This document shows, piece by piece, positions 35,141 to 43,601 of a stretch of DNA of 64,000 bases. The first letter of the stretch is position 1, and every line of letters begins with the position of its first letter. Source of the DNA: Candidatus Thorarchaeota archaeon (lineage in GTDB: Archaea > Asgardarchaeota > Thorarchaeia > Thorarchaeales > Thorarchaeaceae); assembly GCA_008080745.1 (NCBI GenBank), contig SHMX01000006.1, forward strand, positions 62,001 through 126,000, given 5' to 3'. The position numbers and the translations under genes were made by a program. The notes beneath the pieces are model-generated. The model searched no databases, was not told the DNA's origin, and saw only the letters and a program-made list of their open reading frames with translations.

Positions 35141-37057
35141 ATGAAAACTACAAAGCTATTCAATATAGTCATTTGTTCTTTGTTGCTAGTTTTCATTTTA
35201 TATTCGGTTCCAAGACCCATTTCGCATCAAGCCAATTCATCATCAATTGCGATTTTACACAATTCTTCGGAGCCGATTACTATTAGAAATGAATCTGATC
35301 TGGTAGGTATGGATTTACCTGGAGGGGGTACACAAAGTAACCCGTTCTATATCGAAAATCTCCATATCCAAGCTTTCAATACATCTGCTCTATCCATTTC
35401 AGAAATAGAAAACTACTACGTAGTTATCAGAAACTGCATCTTCGAGTCAGTCACTGGTTTCCAATTCGTTTTGAATATAACACATGTTTTGAACTTGAGT
35501 ATCGACAATTGTTCATTACGATGTAATCAAGCACCTGCAATGAATGTAACAGATTGTATTAATCTCGAAATAACAAATAGTAAAATAGATGGAGCAGGAG
35601 CTATGTTTTGGTTTTGTACCAATCTCGAGCTTATCAAAAATGAGATTGGCGATTTATTTTCCTCATCTGCAACATACGCATCAATTAAATCATTAGCATT
35701 AGTATTCTCGGTTCATATGGAAAATTGTACTTCTGTGAGATTCGTTGACAACTGGATTCACAACACTCCAACTCATGGATTGTTCGTTCGTTATAGTAAT
35801 TCTATCAATGCTTCAGGAAACATCATTGAATCTCTAGCATCATGGTCGTTTTATTTTTCAAGAAGTCATGATATTGCGGTTTATGAAAATGCAATTTATG
35901 ATACTGATTGGGTACCCATTCGTTTCTACAAATCTCATAACTGTGAAGTTATCAATAACGATATCCAGAGAAGTGGAGAATGGGGAATTTATCTTGTGGA
36001 AGTGAATCAGACGAAAGTTATCCAAAATCATATCGCAAATAGTCATTTTACGGCGATAGCAATAGAAAATTCGAGTAACTGTGAAATTCTTGATAATACA
36101 ATTCGAGATGTAGAATCGAACGGTATTTCTATTGAAGATTCAAATCATCAAAAGATAGTGAATAATTCAGTAATTACTACCATGCATAATGGAATTCATG
36201 TAAGGTATTCTAGTGAGATAATTCTTAGTGAATGTTTTGTTAAAGGTTCATTATATGATGGAATAGTCTTCGACATGATAACTAATGGTAACATTTCAGA
36301 TTGTTATATAGTTGAATGTTTGAGAGAAGGTATCTTCTTCTATCAGACAAATTCGAGTGTTATTCATAAAACATGGAGTGTGGATAATTCATTTTCAGGT
36401 ATTCGATTAATACTAAGCAATAACATATCAATAACAAATAACTCGTTGTGCCGAAACGATGAATTTGGGATATCGCTATCAGAAACAGAATCATCGAAAA
36501 TATGCTACAATAGAATTGGACTCAACCATCAAAGAGCCTTCGACGATGTCGGAAACAATCAATGGAATTGCACAGATTTTGGAAATCTATGGTATGCATT
36601 CAATGGTCTTAACGATTCATCAACTTCAATTTTGGGATCCTCTAAGGCTTACGATTTTCATGCATATCGATGGTCTAGAACTATTCCCAACATCACATCA
36701 ATATCTCCGAGCCATATAATCAAACAAGACTTGGAAATCTTTGTCTTCGAGTTAGAATCACCAAATCTAGAATGGTATAAAATTTATGTAGACTCTGATG
36801 AAACAGTTTCACGTTGGGGACCAGCTACGACAATACGAACAACTTTGAATCTAAGTGTTGGAACGCATAACATAACGATCTGGGTTATCAACGCATTTGG
36901 AGAAACTAACTCAGTGTCACAGATAATTACCATTCATCCTGCTGAAACTAACATTAATGAAGAAGTCATAGTTTCAATAATCCTAATTTCAAGTGGGATT
37001 ATCCAACTTGTTGCTAGTTCTATCCTAGTTCTTGAAGTGAAAAAAATGAAAGAATGA
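35141..37057 (+). CDS. Beta-helix surface protein with C-terminal membrane anchor
   Basis: 638 residues from ATG 35141, which has a strong TAGGAGG eight bases upstream and gives a clean signal peptide (MKTTKLFNIVICSLLLVF); an ATG at 35102 is out-competed on both counts. The cap module TIRNESDL ... PGGGTQSNPFYIENL is followed by a long right-handed beta-helix with SxNCEVINN-type coils (about residues 70-480), a beta-sandwich domain (about 510-600) and a C-terminal transmembrane helix with the basic tail EVKKMKE. It is the third gene of the run whose first two encode winged-helix-like proteins, and it converges within 12 nt on a homologous receptor-like gene. Confidence 0.75.
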   Translation: MKTTKLFNIVICSLLLVFILYSVPRPISHQANSSSIAILHNSSEPITIRNESDLVGMDLPGGGTQSNPFYIENLHIQAFNTSALSISEIENYYVVIRNCIFESVTGFQFVLNITHVLNLSIDNCSLRCNQAPAMNVTDCINLEITNSKIDGAGAMFWFCTNLELIKNEIGDLFSSSATYASIKSLALVFSVHMENCTSVRFVDNWIHNTPTHGLFVRYSNSINASGNIIESLASWSFYFSRSHDIAVYENAIYDTDWVPIRFYKSHNCEVINNDIQRSGEWGIYLVEVNQTKVIQNHIANSHFTAIAIENSSNCEILDNTIRDVESNGISIEDSNHQKIVNNSVITTMHNGIHVRYSSEIILSECFVKGSLYDGIVFDMITNGNISDCYIVECLREGIFFYQTNSSVIHKTWSVDNSFSGIRLILSNNISITNNSLCRNDEFGISLSETESSKICYNRIGLNHQRAFDDVGNNQWNCTDFGNLWYAFNGLNDSSTSILGSSKAYDFHAYRWSRTIPNITSISPSHIIKQDLEIFVFELESPNLEWYKIYVDSDETVSRWGPATTIRTTLNLSVGTHNITIWVINAFGETNSVSQIITIHPAETNINEEVIVSIILISSGIIQLVASSILVLEVKKMKE

Positions 37058-37068
37058 CAAAACGGTAT

Positions 37069-39207
37069 TTAGCTCAAATCCAACATTATTTGAAATATCA
37101 GATTTTCGATGTTGATTCGATATTTAAACCTCTGACCACCCCAATTACAAGAAGTATAATTCTCTGAAATTAGGGTATTTTTCAGTAATGAATACATCAC
37201 ACCATTTTGACTGTAAATTTGCCGCTTGGACACCTTGGCTCCCATATGTATCTGGTATTTATTTCTCCATCCATATTCGTAAGGAGTTAATGAGTAGTCA
37301 CTTGCTAAGTCTTGGAGGAATTCATTAAATAGATAATAAATAACAGAATACATTTCACGATTGAGAATACTATCAAGAAATTTCCAACACCTATCGATTG
37401 TAAGATTTGAGAATATACGTTGTAAATTGATTACCAAGTATTGTGAGTAGGGGTACATCAGTGTACGTTCCTTGATTTTTTCTAATAATAGAAAAGCCAC
37501 GCCTATAGGAAATATAATAAGAACGAAGATTTTCAAGATTGGGGTCAGATTAGATAGAATCAATAGTGGAGGTTGTAATTCGTAATCAAACGTATTCGTG
37601 CTATTGATATTACCATCAAAATCTTGGACAATAATTTCAAATTGGATAACACTGAAACTTCCAATCATAATATCTGTTGACCAACCACATTCATTTTTTG
37701 TCATCTCTGTAACATTCCAGATATTGGATGAGTCAATCGAGTAATTTAACCTCATTATTTCAATTGAAGAATTAGTGGAAGCAACAATTGTTACATTTGA
37801 CATATCATGGTAGATTTCCAAATTCAAGGATATCGAAGGAGGTTTATAGTTAATAGACTCCCTCATACTGATTACGACATCAACACTCATGATAGGATAA
37901 AGGTCTTGTATCCCGAATTCAATTGTGTAAGGTTCGTCAGCAATAAGATCTCCGTCATCATCTTCGCCCTGATATGAGGCATAATAATTTCCGTATTTCG
38001 CATTACAGAATTCTATGAAACCAAGTTCTGTACCACTGATTAAATCTGAGGAGGGTTGAATTAAAGCGTTTACGAAAACTCGTCCAGAACTTTCCCAAAA
38101 ATTCATGCTCGTAAGCATTGACCGATTTATAATATTTCCAAAGATACAGACGTTCTCTACTTCAGTACAAGATAGACCCCAACCTTTTGACATTATAATA
38201 TCATTCAGAACTATATCGATTCCTCCAGATCTATAAATTTCAATTCCATCTCCACTTGAATAGTATACAGAATTAGATGAAATGGTAATATCTTCAGTAT
38301 ATTGAACCAATAAAGAATGACAATTCTCCAATGTGTTATTTTGAATATTGCTATCAATACACTCAAAGAACCTTATTCCTGAGCGATTGGATTGTATAAT
38401 GAGATTGTTACTGAGAGTTGCATTTTTTGTTCTGCAAACATAGATTGCATTTTCATTACTCGACGCAATGGTATTGCAAGATATTATGGAATTGTTTGTG
38501 GTGTCAACGAATATACCATTAAGAGATGATTCAAATATTGAATTATTTTTAATATATATATCTGAACTCTGAATAACATCAATCGCATCGCCATTCGATT
38601 CAAACAGATTTCCGAAAATAGTAACTTCTGATGCATAAGCGACTTCAATCCCAATATTGGATCCCGAAATGTTATTGTGAGTCAGGATTGTTTTTTGTGC
38701 TTCATGGACTTTTATGGCTCTTTTAGGCTGATTGAAAAAGGAACAATTTTGAACGAGCGAATCAAAACCGCTAATATGAATTAGCTCCTTTGTTATATAT
38801 CCTGCATAGAACATGCAATCAATGAGTTCGACGATAGAACCTTCATGGGAAATAAAATACCACTCAAACTCCTCAATCGATCTAATGTACGTGTTTTCTA
38901 GTTTCAGGAAACCACCGTTTTTTACTATGATATTGCAATAATCTTGAGTAGCAATTATTGTGCAATTATCAAAGAGTATTCTTTCGTCTTTAGAAATATA
39001 AATTGAAGTTTCTAGTTCGAATATTTTGTTGCGGTAGACACTTGTGTAATCATTACTCTTCTGCTTAATCATGTTAGAATCAAAGTGAGATGAGTAGGGA
39101 ATAATATCAGGGAATCCAAAAATAGAGGTGCCAAATATCTGTAGGGAAAATAGTGATAGGAATAACAATGAAACTATTCGTTTACTATCAAATCCTGCCC
39201 TTCTCAA
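37069..39207 (-). CDS. Receptor-like protein: beta-helix ectodomain, membrane span, winged-helix-like tail
   Basis: 712 residues. Signal peptide at the start (SLLFLSLFSLQIFG). A beta-helix covers about residues 70-400 (SDIYIKNNSIFESSLNGI-type coils), then a segment with DDDGDLIADEPY, common in archaeal beta-helix proteins, and a beta-sandwich. A transmembrane helix lies at about 556-575. The cytosolic tail of about 135 residues contains helices and then the domain shared with 34050 and 34499: YGWRNKYQIHMG (645-656), KVSKRQIYSQNG and WGGQRFKYRI (689-698). One polypeptide therefore links a surface recognition module to the same cytosolic domain that its neighbours carry alone or tethered. Confidence 0.76.
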   Translation of the reverse strand: MRRAGFDSKRIVSLLFLSLFSLQIFGTSIFGFPDIIPYSSHFDSNMIKQKSNDYTSVYRNKIFELETSIYISKDERILFDNCTIIATQDYCNIIVKNGGFLKLENTYIRSIEEFEWYFISHEGSIVELIDCMFYAGYITKELIHISGFDSLVQNCSFFNQPKRAIKVHEAQKTILTHNNISGSNIGIEVAYASEVTIFGNLFESNGDAIDVIQSSDIYIKNNSIFESSLNGIFVDTTNNSIISCNTIASSNENAIYVCRTKNATLSNNLIIQSNRSGIRFFECIDSNIQNNTLENCHSLLVQYTEDITISSNSVYYSSGDGIEIYRSGGIDIVLNDIIMSKGWGLSCTEVENVCIFGNIINRSMLTSMNFWESSGRVFVNALIQPSSDLISGTELGFIEFCNAKYGNYYASYQGEDDDGDLIADEPYTIEFGIQDLYPIMSVDVVISMRESINYKPPSISLNLEIYHDMSNVTIVASTNSSIEIMRLNYSIDSSNIWNVTEMTKNECGWSTDIMIGSFSVIQFEIIVQDFDGNINSTNTFDYELQPPLLILSNLTPILKIFVLIIFPIGVAFLLLEKIKERTLMYPYSQYLVINLQRIFSNLTIDRCWKFLDSILNREMYSVIYYLFNEFLQDLASDYSLTPYEYGWRNKYQIHMGAKVSKRQIYSQNGVMYSLLKNTLISENYTSCNWGGQRFKYRINIENLIFQIMLDLS

Positions 39208-39600
39208 TTGTCACACCGATTTCAAGCAATAATTATATTTGTGAAATATATTAGTTCTTCTGGTCTTTTATAACATATCTATAAAAATTCAAAATATTTT
39301 CATCTGATAGAACAGGTATGGAGAGTCATGTGATATATGAGAATCAGAAGTGTCTACTGAGTTTCATGGACGAAAGCTCAATGCATGTATTATTAATTTC
39401 ACAGAAAGATTTTGAAATCATATTCAAAGCCTAGGAAATAAATTGAAGCCTAGCATCATTCTAACTCTGTATTTCTTCAAATATTTAATCGAACCACAAG
39501 GATTTAAACAAGTGACAGAAATATTTCTAATTGAGGCCGCAAACCAATTGAAGGATAATTCATAATACTCTCAATTTTTAGCGGCTGGGAGACAAATGAA
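39208..39600. promoter_or_regulatory. Divergent intergenic region
   Basis: 393 nt, AT-rich, between the receptor-like gene and the TRASH-like gene. ATTTAAAC near 39502-39509 is a plausible TATA element for the plus-strand gene and would give a leader of about 70 nt. I find no other coding or structured feature. Confidence 0.35.
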
Positions 39601-39774
39601 ATGAGTAAGAAAATCAAAAAGTTTGTTAGTGTTCTTGGCGGTAAAGTAGATGTCACCTGCGATGAATGTGGTGGCAAGATGCGTCCAGGCGGTCACTATC
39701 AATTAGATCATGGCGATGACAGCTACCAGTTCTGTAGTGAGAAATGCATGGAAGCCTACGAAGCCAAGATGTAG
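39601..39774 (+). CDS. Small TRASH/MYM-type zinc-binding protein (57 aa)
   Basis: 57 residues from ATG 39601. After a basic N-terminus (MSKKIKKFVSV) the four metal ligands are CDECG (Cys20 and Cys23) and FCSEKC (near residues 44-48), with an intervening beta segment HYQLDHGDDSYQ. This is the treble-clef layout of TRASH, MYM or YHS-like domains, which in archaea act as metal sensors or metallochaperones, often fused to an HTH that is absent here. It is followed by a hairpin terminator and stands alone. A leader of about 70 nt is suggested by the TATA-like element upstream. Confidence 0.75.
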   Translation: MSKKIKKFVSVLGGKVDVTCDECGGKMRPGGHYQLDHGDDSYQFCSEKCMEAYEAKM

Positions 39775-39792
39775 TGGAAACAGAAAAGCATC

Positions 39793-39825
39793 GGGGTCGT
39801 CCAGGCCCCTTTCTAATTTTTATTC
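39793..39825 (+). terminator. Hairpin terminator after the zinc-finger gene
   Basis: GGGGTC (39793-39798) pairs with GGCCCC (39804-39809, one G-T pair) around a 5-nt loop and is followed by a T-rich tract (TTTCTAATTTTTATTCTT). It lies 19 nt after the stop at 39774. Confidence 0.55.
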
Positions 39826-39849
39826 TTACACCTCATTCAATTTTTCCAA

Positions 39850-41271
39850 TCAATGATGATGTTCACCGAGAGGTGACATCGCTCCAAATGCTCTTTGGAC
39901 CACTTCTGGTAGAGCTGGATGTATATGAATTGCTCTAAACATTGGCATGAAACTTCTATTTTCAGTGTACATGAGATTAGTAATTTCCTGAATAAGAATC
40001 GGAGCATAGGGTCCTATAATTGAAGCACCAAGAATCTCGCCAGACTTTCTATCTGCTATCACTCTGACAAATCCATTAGGTCTACCCATAGCCATACCTT
40101 TTGCAACATTCTCATACTTGCTTTTTCCCACAAGTAGCTCGCGATCAGTTTCTTTTGCTTCTTTCAGGGTCATTCCTACTGTAGCAACCTGAGGATACGA
40201 AAAGACAGCTCTAGGTATAGCATGATAACTCATACTTGCTAACTCAACCTCATCACTCCCATCCTCTTCAGCTTTCATGACTTGAGTAATATTATGTTGA
40301 ACAACCTGAGATTGGTCATTTGCTACATGCCTGAACATATCGTGTCCTAAAGCATCTCCAAAGGCCCAAATATTCTTCTTGGACGTTCTAAGGAACTCGT
40401 CAACCTTTATCCAACCATGTTCATCTGTTTCTACGCCCGTTTTTTCAGGTTTAAAGAGGTCCGCATTGGATCGTCGTCCAGTGGCAATCAATATCTCTTC
40501 TGCCCTAAACTCCTTTGTATCTCCAGAAGACCTATCTCTAGCGATTGCTACTTTGAGTCCTCCATCTTCTTTTACCTCAATAACCTCATGATTTGTTAGA
40601 ACTGTCATCCTTTTCGATAGTTCATTTTCTAATAGTTCGGAAACGTCTTTATCTTCATCAGGTACGAGATATTTGTTTCTTCCAAGGATGGTAATTTTGA
40701 CCCCTACTGCATCAAAGAAATGGGCGAATTCAGCGGCAACATAACCTCCACCAACAATAATGAAAGACTCGGGTTTTTTCTTTATGTCCATTAAGGTCTT
40801 GTTCGTATGATAATCAATATCCTCGATTCCTTTTATTTTCGGTATGAGTGGTCTTGCTCCCGCGGCAATTATAATATGTGGAGCAGTTATTTTTTCATCT
40901 CCAACTTTCATAGTGTAATCATCCACAAACTCACCAGTTACTTCATACCAATCATAATTTTCTGCTTGTCTGATTGATTCGCCCATCTTATTAGAATCGG
41001 GGCGAATCTCCTCACGCATCCTATTCATTATTCCCTCAAAGTCAATAGATTCTACTCCAAACTTGACACCTAGTTTTTTGCCATGTTCTGATTGTACAAT
41101 TAGATCAGCAACATACGTCAGAATCTTTGTTGGGATGCAACCTCTATTTAGACAAGTTCCACCCATACGTCCATGCTCAACAAGGGCCACTTTCATGCCT
41201 CTTTGGTATATAGAAGAAGCAACATTTGTACCAGCTCCAGAACCAATGACAATTAGATCGTATTCTTTCAT
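39850..41271 (-). CDS. Pyridine nucleotide-disulfide oxidoreductase, dihydrolipoyl dehydrogenase type
   Basis: 473 residues. FAD-binding GSGAGTNVA (10-18), redox-active disulfide Cys40/Cys45 in GGTCLNRGCIPTK, NAD(P)-binding VGGGYVAAEFA, the second FAD motif IWAFGDALG and the C-terminal catalytic dyad in HPALPEVV are all present. Length and motifs match the class I family (lipoamide dehydrogenase, mycothione, mercuric or CoA-disulfide reductases). No 2-oxoacid dehydrogenase subunits lie nearby, so a stand-alone thiol-disulfide reductase is as likely as Lpd. The C-terminus ends in three histidines. The gene is transcribed alone. Confidence 0.85.
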   Translation of the reverse strand: MKEYDLIVIGSGAGTNVASSIYQRGMKVALVEHGRMGGTCLNRGCIPTKILTYVADLIVQSEHGKKLGVKFGVESIDFEGIMNRMREEIRPDSNKMGESIRQAENYDWYEVTGEFVDDYTMKVGDEKITAPHIIIAAGARPLIPKIKGIEDIDYHTNKTLMDIKKKPESFIIVGGGYVAAEFAHFFDAVGVKITILGRNKYLVPDEDKDVSELLENELSKRMTVLTNHEVIEVKEDGGLKVAIARDRSSGDTKEFRAEEILIATGRRSNADLFKPEKTGVETDEHGWIKVDEFLRTSKKNIWAFGDALGHDMFRHVANDQSQVVQHNITQVMKAEEDGSDEVELASMSYHAIPRAVFSYPQVATVGMTLKEAKETDRELLVGKSKYENVAKGMAMGRPNGFVRVIADRKSGEILGASIIGPYAPILIQEITNLMYTENRSFMPMFRAIHIHPALPEVVQRAFGAMSPLGEHHH

Positions 41272-41447
41272 ATTAGACCCAACTCTCTAAACTATCGTTT
41301 AATGAATTTTTAGCCTGATAAACTTGCTGATAGTGTATCTTTGGATAAAATACAGAAAAAAGAATCCAACAGATTAATAATCCAACTATGGTATTCGCAC
41401 AAAGCATCTAGCGAAGTCAATGAAATTACACCAATTGAGGATTTACT

Positions 41448-41669
41448 ATGACACTTACTCAGAAGTTAAAATCATACTTGAGCGATTGGAAGAATCTAGC
41501 AACTCATGCAATCGTAGGAATTATGTTAATGGCGGTTATATTCATCATTCCAGTTCATATTCATTTCAGAATTAGTATTCTGTTTTCCGTTGTAATTATC
41601 AACATTATCAGAATGAGAGTTGAAAATGCAGAGGAACCCGTACTTGAAGATGAATCCAGTTTGATTTAA
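41448..41669 (+). CDS. Small membrane protein (73 aa)
   Basis: 73 residues with two adjoining hydrophobic segments (about 18-36 and 40-55) and an acidic C-terminus (ENAEEPVLEDESSL). The N-terminal 15 residues are amphipathic. No family is recognised. Coding character is supported by the organised hydrophobic/charged pattern and an ATG at 41448, but no homolog in the window backs it. It stands between the oxidoreductase (divergent) and the amidohydrolase (convergent). Confidence 0.5.
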   Translation: MTLTQKLKSYLSDWKNLATHAIVGIMLMAVIFIIPVHIHFRISILFSVVIINIIRMRVENAEEPVLEDESSLI

Positions 41670-41716
41670 TCGTGTTATTTCACAAGTACTCTTGTTATTT
41701 GATGGTTCATTTTATC

Positions 41717-42655
41717 CTATAAATTATAGAAGAGATGTGCATTTCTCCAGTATAACTTCTCTAAAATGGACATGGGAAGGTCTAATCCATTGATGAATGT
41801 ACCTCCCAAGTCCTTTGTATCTTGGTCGACAAAAGGAAGCGGTCTGTGTTCTACATCAGTATCCCAGAGAAGACGCTGTGCCACATACCGACCTGAATAG
41901 TATTCATGTTCACCTCTGTTACTACCTACATCGGTCCCAAACAGAATACGGTCAGCATATTGCAAAATAAATTGACGAGAAGTGTCTGGATCTTTACTCA
42001 ACTCTCTAGCCATCCATCGAGATGAAGCTGTATCAAGAACAATGTTCGGAAATGTATCCATCCATCTAGCTAGATTGTCTAATCGGTGAATTTCAGGTTG
42101 TGATCCGAAATGAGCTATCTGTAACCTTAGAGATGGAAACTGTAAGAGAACATTTTCCAGTTGTTGTAAATTTTCATCTTTTGTTCCATATTTGGAAGTA
42201 TCATGGTAGAGGGTCTCAAAGTACGTATCAGGGTCACCAACATGAATGATTAGAGGTATCTCTTCTTTCTCTATCATCTCAAAGAATGGATTTAGACGAG
42301 AATCATCTAATCTGAAACTATTATTCTCGTCTTCAACGTAGTCTCTCCAACGAGGTCCAAACCACATTTTCAAGAGTGAATATCCCTCATCATATAATGT
42401 TGAAACTTCCTCCAAAAGGAGTTGAACATTATAACGAGTAGTTTCACTTGTTGGAAGATACTTGGCAAAAATGATTCTATCGGCATATTTAGATCTAGCA
42501 TAGTCCAAGACTTTAGGGGTATGAACTATTCCAATTTGCTTACATATGTCAAATTCATCTTCTATAGCTAGCATCTTTGCTAGTCCTTCATGCCCAATAT
42601 GAGTATGAGCATCAAAAATTGGACCGCTATATTTCCATGATCCCGTCACAGTCAA
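41717..42655 (-). CDS. Amidohydrolase-type metal-dependent TIM-barrel hydrolase
   Basis: 312 residues. The N-terminal metal motif is FDAHTHIG (HxH), followed by strand ends IPLIIHVGD and LQIAHFGS with metal-ligand histidines, and ILFGTDVGS near the C-terminus supplying the conserved catalytic Asp. This is the amidohydrolase_2 (COG2159-like) layout, which includes decarboxylases and uncharacterised hydrolases. The substrate is unknown. The start is TTG at 42655 or GTG at 42649. It stands alone, with a gap of about 200 nt to the ferric-reductase-like gene upstream. Confidence 0.76.
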   Translation of the reverse strand: MTVTGSWKYSGPIFDAHTHIGHEGLAKMLAIEDEFDICKQIGIVHTPKVLDYARSKYADRIIFAKYLPTSETTRYNVQLLLEEVSTLYDEGYSLLKMWFGPRWRDYVEDENNSFRLDDSRLNPFFEMIEKEEIPLIIHVGDPDTYFETLYHDTSKYGTKDENLQQLENVLLQFPSLRLQIAHFGSQPEIHRLDNLARWMDTFPNIVLDTASSRWMARELSKDPDTSRQFILQYADRILFGTDVGSNRGEHEYYSGRYVAQRLLWDTDVEHRPLPFVDQDTKDLGGTFINGLDLPMSILEKLYWRNAHLFYNL

Positions 42656-42863
42656 TCAAGTCGCTGATATAATCATAGTTGAAAAGGGATTCTTTATGAG
42701 CATAATTTGGAATCTATACAGACATGATTATTGTCTTAGAATGCTATGAAATGATTTTGAGTAATTTAGGTATCAGATTTGGAAGAGATACTAATTGATT
42801 CTTCAGTTCATCTCAATAAAAGATCCTGAATACAAATCATTTGAAATTCTATGATCTAACGAG

Positions 42864-43481
42864 TTAATCACCTTTTTTCCGCTTCCAGGTCACATATCGC
42901 TTGTAGACAAGCACGAACAATGATAGTCCAATCATGATAGTGAAGAGAACAAATATGATAGGATTCGCGAAATCAGTGCCAATTAGTACTCCGTGAATAT
43001 ATGCCAGCATCAAAGCAATGTAGATTGACATGTGAAAGAACCTCCAGTACTTTGGAAGTGTTCTCCTTGCAAACCCAAAAAATAGAGAAATGTAAATTAG
43101 ATATATAGCTGGACGTCCACCGAGAATTAGAAAATTCTCTAGTGATGAAACATCAGGAACGAATACTGCTATACTCATAACCTTGACTGCTAGAGTGAGT
43201 GGATGTATTGTGACTAGTATTAGGCCAAGAATAGCAAATAGATGGTGAATCTGTACGTATGAACGCCCGAATAGTTGGTAAATCTGACGAGTAAAGCCAG
43301 AAAAAACAGAAGCCAAAAAGAGTGATACAAATCCAGTAAGTGCAGAATAACGGATGATTGTTGAAGATATATCAGAGGATGGCTCTATCAATACAGGTAT
43401 TGAAACCAACACAAAGAGAATTAGAATTGAGAAAATCACAAATATCTTCTGGAAAGTTCTATCGGATAAGGCCCTAACCAA
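42864..43481 (-). CDS. Ferric-reductase-like transmembrane cytochrome b
   Basis: 205 residues with six predicted membrane helices. Two pairs of histidines, His80/His93 (HHLFAILGLILVTIH) and His150/His163 (HMSIYIALMLAYIH), are each 13 residues apart on neighbouring helices, the spacing of the bis-haem ligands in ferric reductase, NOX and MsrQ/YedZ proteins. There is no FAD/NAD(P)H domain in the protein or beside it, so an electron donor must be supplied in trans. The start is probably TTG at 43481. It is divergent from thrS with a gap of 120 nt. Confidence 0.78.
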   Translation of the reverse strand: MVRALSDRTFQKIFVIFSILILFVLVSIPVLIEPSSDISSTIIRYSALTGFVSLFLASVFSGFTRQIYQLFGRSYVQIHHLFAILGLILVTIHPLTLAVKVMSIAVFVPDVSSLENFLILGGRPAIYLIYISLFFGFARRTLPKYWRFFHMSIYIALMLAYIHGVLIGTDFANPIIFVLFTIMIGLSLFVLVYKRYVTWKRKKGD

Positions 43482-43601
43482 GCTAATGCACCAATAATCA
43501 ATAGTTAATAGGGGTATATGAATGTTACAGAACCACCCATACTATGATTATTGCGCCAACCTTAAGAATGGGTAGCTAGAGAACGAAGATGAGGTCTCAA
43601 C

